Shown piece by piece: positions 24,625 through 32,345 of a stretch of 36,496 nucleotides of DNA. Position 1 is the first letter of the stretch; every line of letters begins with the position of its first letter. This DNA comes from Deltaproteobacteria bacterium (lineage in GTDB: Bacteria > Desulfobacterota > Desulfuromonadia > Desulfuromonadales > Geopsychrobacteraceae). The position numbers and the translations under genes are program-made. The DNA is taken from positions 1 through 36,496 of the forward strand of contig JAADGW010000230.1 in assembly GCA_013152145.1 (NCBI GenBank). Reading direction: 5' to 3'. The notes below the pieces were generated by a model, which saw only the letters and a program-made list of their open reading frames with translations, was not told the origin of the DNA and ran no database searches.

Positions 24625-26388
24625 TTAAAGTTGATCCAGTCCCAGTTCAGCCAGTTTGGCTGCTCCAGGCTGCCCCTGCTCATCCCAGCCACGTAACTTG
24701 TAGTAGAATTGCAGGGCGGCAGAAAAGTCCTCCGAGTTGAAGGTTTTGCCGGCATTCGGGCCCTTCTTCAGGGGGTTTTTCAGGACCTTTCCCGGAAGGT
24801 TGTCATCCTTGGAGGTGAAACCAATACGTTGGTTGAACAAGCGCGAAAGGTTCCAGATCCGCTCACCGGCCTGGTCCAGCTCGGCCGCAGTCACTTCTTC
24901 ACCAAGCCCGACAGTCAGCAGCTCTGCGGTGATCTCAGTATTGATCGAACCCCAGAAATCGCAGTAACACATCGACCATTTAATGCCGTTGAAGTTCTGT
25001 GCCTCGATAACATCCTGTACCTGAGTCTCAATATCGAAAGGCGTCTCGGAAAAGATGGTGAAGGCGCGCAGATGGCAGGCACCTCGTTCGCTGGTCGCAT
25101 AGGCCAGCCCCATACCGTAGTTGCCGCGCGGTTCATAGGCCGGCAGCTCAAGCCCCTTAACCTCCATCGAGAGATCAGCGGAATGGTACTTTTCCGCCAG
25201 TTTCTTGGCCCCCATGGCCAGGTCGCGGCCACGTTCAGTTGACAGGTTGGCGATCTCCTCTACGACTTTCAGGTACTCTTCTGCATCACCGAACTTCAGG
25301 CCGAAATCGTGACGGCCGCTTTCGGCCATCTCCATTGCCATGCTGATGGTGCTGCCGCAACTCATGGTGTCGAGACCAAGATCATCACAGCTGCGGTTGT
25401 ACTTGATGACCGCTTCAAGATCGTGAACTTCGCAGTTTGAGCCACCGAGGCAGAGAGTTTCGTACTCCGGTCCTTCGACTTCGGTCTCGCCGATGCGGGT
25501 AAACTTACCGCAGCCCAAGGGACAGCCCGCACAGGCCCGGTCACTTAATTTTGCAGCCTTGATGGCGTCGGAATTCAGGGTGTCTTTCTGCTCGCTGATA
25601 CCGGCAGTGTAGTTTCTGGTCGGGTGAATCCCCATTTCGTTGGTGGCGTCAACCAGTACGGCGGTACCGTCGCTGTTCGCCCAGAGGTTATCTTCGGTAA
25701 ATAGGTTTTCGGTTTTATAGTGGGTAACCCGCTCGATAAACTTGGCCATATCGGCCACCTGTACTGATTTACTCCCTTTGCAGACCACTGCTTTGAGATT
25801 CTTCGAGCCGAACAAGGCACCGGTGCCACCACGACCGAACTGGCGATAGGACTCCGAGCCGATCATGCTGTAGGTAATCAGGTTCTCGGCGGCAGGGCCG
25901 ATGGCCAGGGTCTTGGCACCGGTGAAGCCGACTGCCGCTTCAAGACATTCTTCCGTTTCGAAAATCCCCTTACCCATCAAGGCGCTGGCATCTTCGAGGC
26001 TGACCTGATCGTCGATAATCTTCAAATAGACCGGCGAATCTGAGGCGCCTTTGATAATCAGGCCGTCGTAGCCGGCATATTTCAGTTCCGGTCCGAAGGC
26101 GCCACCGACGTTGCTGGTGAAGATAGTACCGGTATGTGGCGATTTGGACACTAGGCTGAGTCGTGAAGTCAGAGGCATCAGGGTGCCGGAAAAGGGGCCT
26201 GTCATGATGACGATCACATTGTTCGCCGAGAGCGGATCGACCTCAGGATCGACCGCATCCCAGTAGTAACGTAGCGCCAACCCCCAGCTCCCCCAGTACT
26301 GCCTGATCCACTCCTGACACAGGGGTTCGGTGCTGATCTTCTTCTTGGTCAGATCGACAACAAGGAGCTTGCCCACGTAAAGATTCAT
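24625..26388 (-). CDS. aor: Aldehyde:ferredoxin oxidoreductase, tungsten-type (AOR-2)
   Basis: This 587-residue enzyme has a standard AOR layout. The opening is LYVGKLLVVDLTKKKI, SKSPHTGTIFTSNVGGAFGPELKYAGYDG lies in the N-terminal domain, and FGRGGTGALFGSKNLKA near 184 binds the pterin. CAGCPLGC supplies Cys286, Cys289 and Cys293 with the fourth ligand near Cys474/476, and EGPEYET near 306 and KGLELPAYEP near 411 complete the active site. The ATG at 26388 has AAGGAG upstream. The gene lies directly after putrescine aminotransferase and before its ferredoxin subunit, a porin and PotABCD. I infer 4-aminobutanal (or its cyclic imine hydrate) as substrate, giving GABA and reduced ferredoxin. No AOR is known to me with this role, so it is a hypothesis. 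Confidence 0.9.
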   Translation of the reverse strand: MNLYVGKLLVVDLTKKKISTEPLCQEWIRQYWGSWGLALRYYWDAVDPEVDPLSANNVIVIMTGPFSGTLMPLTSRLSLVSKSPHTGTIFTSNVGGAFGPELKYAGYDGLIIKGASDSPVYLKIIDDQVSLEDASALMGKGIFETEECLEAAVGFTGAKTLAIGPAAENLITYSMIGSESYRQFGRGGTGALFGSKNLKAVVCKGSKSVQVADMAKFIERVTHYKTENLFTEDNLWANSDGTAVLVDATNEMGIHPTRNYTAGISEQKDTLNSDAIKAAKLSDRACAGCPLGCGKFTRIGETEVEGPEYETLCLGGSNCEVHDLEAVIKYNRSCDDLGLDTMSCGSTISMAMEMAESGRHDFGLKFGDAEEYLKVVEEIANLSTERGRDLAMGAKKLAEKYHSADLSMEVKGLELPAYEPRGNYGMGLAYATSERGACHLRAFTIFSETPFDIETQVQDVIEAQNFNGIKWSMCYCDFWGSINTEITAELLTVGLGEEVTAAELDQAGERIWNLSRLFNQRIGFTSKDDNLPGKVLKNPLKKGPNAGKTFNSEDFSAALQFYYKLRGWDEQGQPGAAKLAELGLDQL

Positions 26389-26415
26389 GTTTTTCTCCTT
26401 CATAAACGGCGAAAC

Positions 26416-26460
26416 AAAAAGGCCGGGCAGCAACATTCTCTGTCGCCGCCTGGCCTTTTT
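26416..26460 (-). terminator. Terminator or attenuator between patA and AOR-2
   Basis: A 16-bp stem with one mismatch and one G-U pair (AAAAAGGCC at 26416-26424 pairing with GGCCTTTTT at 26452-26460) is followed on the minus strand by the T-run. It sits four bases after the patA stop and 28 bp before the AOR-2 ATG. With no other promoter in the gap, partial read-through would set AOR-2 and transporter levels below PatA. Confidence 0.8.
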
Positions 26461-26463
26461 CAT

Positions 26464-27864
26464 TTATGCAATACTCTTAAAGGTATCCTCGAGGCGATTG
26501 AGGACTTCATCCAACAGCTCATAGGAAATATTCAGCGCCGGCTCGATGCGGATTGCCTTGGCGTTAGTCAGGGTGCCGGCGGTCAGCACCTTGCGCTTGA
26601 ATAGCCCGGAAGCGACCCGGTAGCCGGTTTCATCAGTGGCGAACTCCATACCGATCAGCAGGCCCTTGCCACGATAGCCGTCGAGAATCTGCGGGTACTT
26701 GGTTTGTAACTCGGCCAGCTTGTCCATGATGTAGTCGCCCTTTTCGGCGGCTTGGCCCGGCAGGTCTTCCCTGAGCATCACATCGATGTAGGCCAGTGCG
26801 GCGGAACAAGCCAGCGGATTACCACCCGTGGTCGAAGTGTGCATGAAGGGGTTCGGCTCCATCACCTTCCAGATCTTCGGCGAGGCGACGAAAGCGGCCA
26901 TCGGCATGACGCCACCCCCCAGGGCCTTGCCCAGGGCCATGATGTCGGGGACAACATCCCAGTTGTCGACGCCGAACAGCTTGCCGGTCCGACCGAGGCC
27001 GGTCTGGACTTCGTCGGCAATCAGCAGAATGTCGTAGCGATCACAAATTTCGCGCACTCGTGGCCAGTAATCATCGGGCGGAACCACGGCACCGGCTTCT
27101 CCCTGAATCGGCTCGGCAACGAAGGCGGCGATGTCATCACCGACCTGCTCGGCGATCGCCAGCTGCTGCTCAAGAGCATCGGCATCACCGAAAGGGACGT
27201 GACGGGTATTGCTGAGCAGCGGCATCAGCGGCTTGCGGAAGACGCTCTTGCCCATCAACGACAGGGCGCCGAGGCTTTTGCCATGGAAAGCTCCGGTGGT
27301 GGCAATGAAACCGGTCCGGCCGGTGTAGAACTTGGCCAGTTTCATCGCTCCTTCCACCGCCTCGGTACCGCTGTTGTTGAAGAACATGTACTGCAGATCA
27401 CCCGGGGTCAGATTGCCGAGCACCTTGGCCAGGTGGGCCCGCAGGGGATCGAGCATCTCTTGGGAATACTGCGGGCTGCGGTCGAGTTGAGCCTTGACCG
27501 CAGCTACGATCTTCGGATGGCGGATTCCGGCAGAGTAGATGCCGAAGCCGCCGAGCACATCGATGAACTCGCGCCCCAGGACGTCCGTCAGCATCGAGCC
27601 CTGTCCCTTCCATTCGGTCAGGGCGAAATCGCCCGCCTCGGTAACCGACTTGCGGTATTCGAGGAATCCCTTATTTATATGGTTGGCAAAGTTCTCGATG
27701 GTCTCTTTGGCGACGCGCTCACGATCTTCTGTCGTCACCTGGTCTTCGGACTTGGTGATCAGCTCGACCATCCGGGCCGCCTCCGACTGGGCAAAATCGA
27801 TATTGCGAAATTTTTTTCTCTCACTTGCGCTGGCTTCTGCCAGTGTCTTGTTTCCGTCCAGCAT
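26464..27864 (-). CDS. patA: Putrescine aminotransferase
   Basis: This 466-residue class III aminotransferase resembles E. coli PatA/YgjG in length and motifs. It has the long N-terminal arm before GQGSMLTDVLGREFID, NNSGTEAVEGAMKLAK for the phosphate, ADEVQTGLGRTG, Lys313 in LGKALGGGVMP, and HTSTTGGNPLACSAALA. It moves an amino group from putrescine (also cadaverine in relatives) to 2-oxoglutarate, making 4-aminobutanal, which cyclises to 1-pyrroline. The ATG has AAAGGAAG upstream. A sigma-54-like promoter lies about 165 bp before it. Downstream, beyond a terminator-like hairpin, lie AOR-2, its ferredoxin, the porin and PotABCD, which strongly supports a polyamine role. Confidence 0.9.
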   Translation of the reverse strand: MLDGNKTLAEASASERKKFRNIDFAQSEAARMVELITKSEDQVTTEDRERVAKETIENFANHINKGFLEYRKSVTEAGDFALTEWKGQGSMLTDVLGREFIDVLGGFGIYSAGIRHPKIVAAVKAQLDRSPQYSQEMLDPLRAHLAKVLGNLTPGDLQYMFFNNSGTEAVEGAMKLAKFYTGRTGFIATTGAFHGKSLGALSLMGKSVFRKPLMPLLSNTRHVPFGDADALEQQLAIAEQVGDDIAAFVAEPIQGEAGAVVPPDDYWPRVREICDRYDILLIADEVQTGLGRTGKLFGVDNWDVVPDIMALGKALGGGVMPMAAFVASPKIWKVMEPNPFMHTSTTGGNPLACSAALAYIDVMLREDLPGQAAEKGDYIMDKLAELQTKYPQILDGYRGKGLLIGMEFATDETGYRVASGLFKRKVLTAGTLTNAKAIRIEPALNISYELLDEVLNRLEDTFKSIA

Positions 27865-27893
27865 TTTTCTTCCTTTCTCTATCTTGCTGTTTT

Positions 27894-27927
27894 AAGGACT
27901 TGAGTCGTAAAATTTCGAGAAGTCCTT
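27894..27927 (-). other. Inverted repeat in the patA leader
   Basis: AAGGACTT (27894-27901) and AAGTCCTT (27920-27927) can pair across an 18-base interior that itself has short complementary stretches. A second small dyad, CAGCAT / ATGCTG, is at 27990-28006. Both would be in the patA leader RNA if the promoter at 28029-28044 is used. No known riboswitch pattern was recognised. Confidence 0.35.
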
Positions 27928-28028
27928 TATTGACAAATTGTATCTAAAACCCGAATCGAACCATGATATCCGCTCGAGGTTGAAGACTTCAGCATACGCA
28001 ATGCTGTTCTATTGACGGTGAGCTCTTG

Positions 28029-28044
28029 AGCATGAGGCATGCCA
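28029..28044 (-). promoter_or_regulatory. Sigma-54 (-24/-12) promoter candidate for patA
   Basis: The minus strand reads TGGCAT-N5-ATGCT. The -24 GGCA and the -12 TGC are present at correct spacing, with one mismatch in each box. It lies about 165 bp upstream of the patA ATG. This matches the pattern at the agmatinase operon and would put both putrescine operons under sigma-54. Confidence 0.45.
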
Positions 28045-28839
28045 TGAAGAGAAAATGTGGAGTGGCGAAGAAGGAAAAGCGAAGAGGGACATCAATACCG
28101 ACAGGCATAGAGAAAAATCTTATCTATCGCTAAATAACCTCTATTTATCAGTTTGTTATGTGGTTCTAGTGGCAGTGTTTAAACGTACTAAAACAGTTTC
28201 TTTATCGCTGATATTTTTTTTGATTTAACAGAATAAACGACAGTTCAACCTATCGATAAGTCTTCAGCGTACAGATGCGGTCATGCATCACAAATAAAAC
28301 AGCAGTCTAAAATCGACCCAAGATGTCTCTTTAACAACAAAGGACGATCTGCAAACAATGCTGAAAATGATTCCACAACACGGGAATTGGAGCATTCAGG
28401 CTAGATTTATATGTAAAAACCCGTCCCGGCCAAATGCCACCAGTGTTGGCAAACAGATGCATATTTAAGCTAGACAGTGACAAATGAACACCTCACCAAT
28501 CCCCACCGGAAATGCATACAAGCCGGGTTCCATCTATCTGAAGAGAGGAAAATACATTACCGTGATTCTTTCTTGCATCAAAAATGCTATACGGAATCAA
28601 GCTTCAGGCATTCCCGCACGCGTATGCCACACCTCTAAAAAACAAAGAGAAACTGCAATATCAGCCAGTTAAGTCTCGAGTTCGCCCCCCTTAAAGGGCG
28701 TTGGTATGGTCCTTGATCAATGAACCAATCAGCTAGGTACCGCTCAGGACATAGTTCCTCACGCAGAGCCGAACCTCATAAACTCACTCCCTGTCCCATA
28801 AAAGATCGATACAAAGCTCACGGGATTAAATAAACATTA
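28045..28839. other. Gene-poor AT-rich spacer
   Basis: About 800 bp with no convincing gene. A 62-codon plus-strand frame (28484-28672) has no family resemblance and no ribosome site I trust. No tRNA, riboswitch or complete insertion sequence was recognised. The base composition is clearly more AT-rich than flanking genes. Together with the gene remnant just downstream, this suggests decayed DNA from past insertions or deletions. Confidence 0.6.
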
Positions 28840-29022
28840 GTGAATAAAAGGCAGCTACCGAGAGAGCAGCAGTTTGACAACCCTTCTTTTACTCCAGCGG
28901 TAGTGACCAGTTTTGAGGTGGTTGAGACCTGTAAACTCCTTCTCGGCAAGGAAGGGCTGCCAAGGAATAGAAAACTGACTATCGATCTTCTTGCTATGGA
29001 AATCGGAGAAATTCCCCTTTAA
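28840..29022 (+). pseudogene. 3' remnant of a ThiF/MoeB/HesA-type E1-like gene
   Basis: The 60-codon frame begins with GTG and is blocked upstream by a stop at 28831. Its product (FTPAVVTSFEVVETCKLLLGKEG, then RKLTIDLLAMEIGEIPL) resembles only the C-terminal end of ThiF/MoeB/HesA adenylyltransferases, where a helix with E-x2-K-x-LLG is followed by a strand ending in EIPL. The ATP-binding and catalytic parts are absent, so it cannot be active. Such enzymes activate MoaD/ThiS carriers, and an intact MoaD-like gene is present at 12143. The identification is from motif memory and is moderate. Confidence 0.5.
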
Positions 29023-29068
29023 CCCCGCTCCTGCAGCTCTGGGGTTAAAAAATCAGGAGTATAATGAA

Positions 29069-29365
29069 TTGGTCGACAATCTATTCGATTTAAGTCGCTC
29101 AGACCAACAGTTGACACTGCATAAAGAGGTGATTGCCTACTGGACCGCCGCAGGCTTTGCCTATTCTGGCGAGGGCGAGGTCACAGCCCTCGATCGGGAC
29201 AGTGTCACCATCAAGTTGTTAGAGCCAGCGGACAGTAACGGTGAATATCCCCGTGGCAAACGGATCAAAATACCGAGGTTCGCCGATCAGACCCGCTGGT
29301 CTTCCCACAATCGGGTGCGACCAGCCAAAACCGGCAACGCAACTCAAAGGCCTGCCAGAAGCTGA
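29069..29365 (+). CDS. Small hypothetical protein, function unknown
   Basis: The frame is 98 codons from a TTG at 29069, with AGGAG nine bases upstream; it stays open further upstream, so the start is uncertain. The product starts with an acidic/hydrophobic helix (LFDLSRSDQQLTLHKEVIAYW). A strand-rich segment (GEGEVTALDRDSVTIKLLEP) and a basic tail (RGKRIKIPRF) follow. Codon pattern and alternating hydrophobicity look protein-like, but I recognise no family. It lies between the ThiF remnant and an aminotransferase gene, and may itself be part of a decayed gene. Confidence 0.4.
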   Translation: MVDNLFDLSRSDQQLTLHKEVIAYWTAAGFAYSGEGEVTALDRDSVTIKLLEPADSNGEYPRGKRIKIPRFADQTRWSSHNRVRPAKTGNATQRPARS

Positions 29366-29450
29366 ATAACACCAATGAATCGCTGAGGTGCTGCAGCAGG
29401 TTGGACTGTCGGGATTTGAACTCATTAAACGAAAAGAAAGGGAAGAAAAA

Positions 29451-30794
29451 ATGCTAAAAGGAGATCTAATACCTCAAACAGGCAATACTCTCGGGAATAA
29501 AACCGAAACCCTACGAAAAAAGAAAGAGAAGTACGTTGCCAGAGGGATTTCGAGTCTCGCCCCCATTTTCATCGAAAAGGCCAAGGGAGCCGTTATTGAG
29601 GATAGCGACGGTAACAGCTATATCGATTTTTATGGCGGTATTGGCGTCATCAATGCCGGGCACTGCCCCGAAACCGTGGTCGACGCCATCAAGGAACAGG
29701 CAGACAAGCTGCTGCACAGCTGTTTCATGATCGGCATGTACGAACCCTATGTGCAATTGGCGGAAAAACTCTGCCAGATCACTCCCGGCGAGCACGCCAA
29801 AAAAGCCATGTTTGTCAACAGCGGTGCCGAGGCGGTGGAGAACGCCATCAAAATCGCCAAAGCCTACACCAAGCGCCCAGGCGTAATCGCCTTTGAGGGG
29901 GGCTTTCACGGCCGGACCCTGCTGACCATGACCCTGACCAGCAAGGTCAAGCCGTACAAACATGAGTTCGGCCCCTTCGCACCGGAGGTCTACAAGGTCC
30001 CTGCCGCCTACTGCTATCGCTGCATGTACAAGTCGAGCTACCCCGGCTGCGGCATGGCCTGTTTGGAGTATTTCGAGCGCTTCTTCATCTCCGAGGTTGA
30101 TCCAGAGAATATCGCCGCTATGATCATCGAGCCGGTCCAGGGAGAAGGCGGCTTCATCGTGCCGCCCAAGGAATTTCTCGCCGGTCTGAAACGGATCTGC
30201 GAACAGCACGGTATCGTCTTCATTGTCGATGAAGTCCAGTCCGGCTTCGCCCGGACCGGCAAGATGTTTGCCTGCGAACACTTCGATGTGGTTCCCGACC
30301 TGATGACTCTGGCCAAGGGAATCGCCTCCGGAATGCCGCTCTCCGCCGTGGTCGGCCGCGCTGAAATCATGGATGCGCCGACCCCCGGTCGGATCGGCGG
30401 CACCTACGGCGGCAACCCCGTGGCCTGCGCCGCTGCCCTGGCCACCATCGAGTTGATGGAAAAGGAAGATTTGAGCGGCAAAGCCGAGGAAGTTGGCAGT
30501 AAAATCGTCAGCAAACTGGAAGAGTTGCAGCAGAAGTATCCCCAGATCGGCGATATCCGCGCCCTGGGTTCAATGGTTGCCCTGGAACTGGTCAAAGATC
30601 CGCAAAGCAAAGAACCGTTCAAGGAGGCCGTCCCGGTAATTATCGAGGAGTGCTTCAAGCGCGGACTGCTGACCATGGGGGCCGGAATCTACGGCAATGT
30701 GGTCCGTTTCCTGCCGCCGGTTGTGATTACCGATGAACAGCTGAGCAAGGGCCTGGATATTTTTGCCGAAGCTCTCGAGATAGCCCTCGGATAA
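29451..30794 (+). CDS. gabT: 4-aminobutyrate-type aminotransferase (class III)
   Basis: This 447-residue PLP enzyme has NSGAEAVENAIKIAK, VDEVQSGFARTG and LAKGIASGMP with the Schiff-base Lys289. It is a close paralogue of the protein at 3461-4795, including the four-cysteine motif C-x2-C-x8-C-x3-C (Cys188, 191, 200, 204). The likely reaction is GABA plus 2-oxoglutarate to succinate semialdehyde plus glutamate; 5-aminovalerate is a possible second substrate. The ATG at 29451 has a modest GGGA site; the frame extends upstream to 29388 without support. It is a single gene on the plus strand, opposite to the patA-pot genes and to the lysine-type operon. I see no clear -24/-12 promoter before it, so its regulation is not evident. 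Confidence 0.88.
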   Translation: MLKGDLIPQTGNTLGNKTETLRKKKEKYVARGISSLAPIFIEKAKGAVIEDSDGNSYIDFYGGIGVINAGHCPETVVDAIKEQADKLLHSCFMIGMYEPYVQLAEKLCQITPGEHAKKAMFVNSGAEAVENAIKIAKAYTKRPGVIAFEGGFHGRTLLTMTLTSKVKPYKHEFGPFAPEVYKVPAAYCYRCMYKSSYPGCGMACLEYFERFFISEVDPENIAAMIIEPVQGEGGFIVPPKEFLAGLKRICEQHGIVFIVDEVQSGFARTGKMFACEHFDVVPDLMTLAKGIASGMPLSAVVGRAEIMDAPTPGRIGGTYGGNPVACAAALATIELMEKEDLSGKAEEVGSKIVSKLEELQQKYPQIGDIRALGSMVALELVKDPQSKEPFKEAVPVIIEECFKRGLLTMGAGIYGNVVRFLPPVVITDEQLSKGLDIFAEALEIALG

Positions 30795-30923
30795 TTGCAA
30801 CAGAACGACGGGTACGTTTCAGTGAGAACCAGCCTGTCGGTTTGCGGGTCTTTTCTTCGTAAACTATTTTTTTGAAGAACAGACTGGGGAAGCGACCGCC
30901 CGGAGCGGGCAGACCGCATTGAC

Positions 30924-31076
30924 CTCGATGCGGTCGATTTCATCCGCAACTATGCCGATCGTTTCCATCACGCCAAAGAGGAAGATGCCCTGTTCGTTGC
31001 GCTGGTTGATAACGGTATGCCGGCAAAGCAGTCACCGATCGAAGTGATGCTGATGGAGCATGACCAGGGGGGGGCT
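30924..31076 (+). pseudogene. Truncated hemerythrin fragment (direct repeat copy 2)
   Basis: This 153-bp piece matches 7-159 at about 97% identity. It keeps the frame for DAVDFIRNYADRFHHAKEED but has no start codon: a stop lies upstream at 30873. After the repeat the frame runs into unrelated codons and ends at 31133. The second half of the hemerythrin domain, with the HIDKED ligands, is missing, so it cannot be functional. It sits just after gabT and abuts the 3' end of the lysine-dehydrogenase-like gene. Confidence 0.9.
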
Positions 31077-31129
31077 GAATGGTTACCGAAATGGTTTACG
31101 GTACACCCGTCCGCGTTTCAGGATGGGGC

Positions 31130-32305
31130 TTAATTCAGATCCGTCATTTCATAGTTAATTTTGATTCCCCGTTTCGACAGTTCTGCCATGAAGCTGTCAT
31201 GTGGAATGTCCAGGACCGGAGACAACAGGCCCCTGCGGGTAATTTCACCCCGTACAATCATCTGTGCGACGATGGTTGTCGGATAGCTGACCCCCATGTT
31301 CATGGCGAAGAGGCCGGTTTCCAGATCTCTTTCGATCAACAGGTTTGCCACCAGCCGTTTTTTCTTGCCGGCTTTTTTGCCCTCAAAAATATTCTGTAAA
31401 ATAACGATATCCTTCTCTCCCTCCTGAAATTGGATCTGGGGCTCAATAAGAGATACAAGAAAATCGTGGGGGCTGACCTGACAGCCGGAAACATTCAGGA
31501 GATCAGAAGAGAGAAACCCGAGTTTTTTCAGCGGCCTCCAGAAGTCACACCAGCCCGGCCAGCGCAGAGCATAGCGTCCTGTTTCCTGAATCGTCTCGGT
31601 AATCCCCAGAAGATCGGTGTAAGCAACAGCATCACCGTTGGGGATTGCTTCCAGCTCACCAATGCCAGGGACGGATATGTTGTGAATGTTACATTTCTCA
31701 TGTTGCTCTGCAGCTGACACAATCAGTCTATGACCATTTCTTATGAAAAAAGAATCCCGTTTTGTCGAGCGCAGCACCATATCCCAGTTCCAGGTGACTT
31801 TGTAATTCAGTGGGTTATCACAGGCACTTTTCTCAGGAATTCCTCCACCGTAAGATTTGAGGACACTGACTTCGTCGAACTGTTTGACGGCATGGCCGTA
31901 GATAATCAGGTCAATACCGGGGTCCAGACCGCACTCCGGCATGAGAGTAATCCCGGCCGCTTCAGCCTGAGCGTGAAGATGATGCAAGCTGTGGGCATAA
32001 TTGGTACTGACCAGTGGTACCTTGGCCTTTATGGCAGCTTCAAAGATATTCAGCATGAAGGTAAGAGGCAACAGATCGATGGCGACGTCCACCCCCTGCT
32101 CCAATACCGAGAGCAATGCTTCCGGCGAAGTTGCGTCAATTCTTAGAGGAACGATTTTTGTGCTGTCAAATGTTCCAGAGAAGGCATTCCACCCGTCGAG
32201 ATTTGCGTCGGCACAGATGATTTCATCAACATCAGCACTCCTGGACAGGTCAACCAGAGCTGCCCGGCCCTGTAAACCCAAACCACCCAATACCACTACT
32301 TTCAT
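31130..32305 (-). CDS. Lysine 6-dehydrogenase / saccharopine dehydrogenase-like protein
   Basis: The 391-residue product starts with a Rossmann motif (VVVLGGLGLQGRAAL) and an acidic end of strand 2 (CADANLDG), suggesting NAD binding. LMPECGLDPGIDLIIYGHA, followed by SYGGGIPEK and FIRNGHRLIV, resembles lysine 6-dehydrogenase of Geobacillus type and the saccharopine dehydrogenase superfamily. The reaction would be oxidative deamination of the lysine epsilon-amino group, or of a related amino acid, giving a cyclic imine. It is the last gene of an operon with a saccharopine dehydrogenase and a polar amino-acid ABC transporter. Carboxynorspermidine-type enzymes of the same superfamily fit the motifs less well. 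Substrate uncertain. Confidence 0.75.
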   Translation of the reverse strand: MKVVVLGGLGLQGRAALVDLSRSADVDEIICADANLDGWNAFSGTFDSTKIVPLRIDATSPEALLSVLEQGVDVAIDLLPLTFMLNIFEAAIKAKVPLVSTNYAHSLHHLHAQAEAAGITLMPECGLDPGIDLIIYGHAVKQFDEVSVLKSYGGGIPEKSACDNPLNYKVTWNWDMVLRSTKRDSFFIRNGHRLIVSAAEQHEKCNIHNISVPGIGELEAIPNGDAVAYTDLLGITETIQETGRYALRWPGWCDFWRPLKKLGFLSSDLLNVSGCQVSPHDFLVSLIEPQIQFQEGEKDIVILQNIFEGKKAGKKKRLVANLLIERDLETGLFAMNMGVSYPTTIVAQMIVRGEITRRGLLSPVLDIPHDSFMAELSKRGIKINYEMTDLN

Positions 32306-32345
32306 TGTCTCAATCCTTTTCAGATCTCAATCCGTCCGTCGGTTT

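Noticed and set aside
26752-27903. 383-codon open frame on the plus strand
   Set aside because: It is antisense to putrescine aminotransferase and reflects codon bias of that gene.
28455-28472. TGGCAA...TGC sequence resembling a -24/-12 promoter on the plus strand
   Set aside because: The GG-to-GC spacing is one base too short for sigma-54.
28484-28672. 62-codon plus-strand frame in the spacer
   Set aside because: No ribosome site I trust, no family resemblance, AT-rich surroundings; not reported as a gene.
29018-29049. TTTAACCCC / GGGGTTAAA inverted repeat after the ThiF remnant
   Set aside because: It could be an old terminator, but the plus strand lacks a T-tract and the gene before it is a remnant; evidence too thin for a feature.
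30805-30855. Possible terminator after the second gabT
   Set aside because: Only about seven pairs, two of them wobble, and a broken T-run; not convincing.
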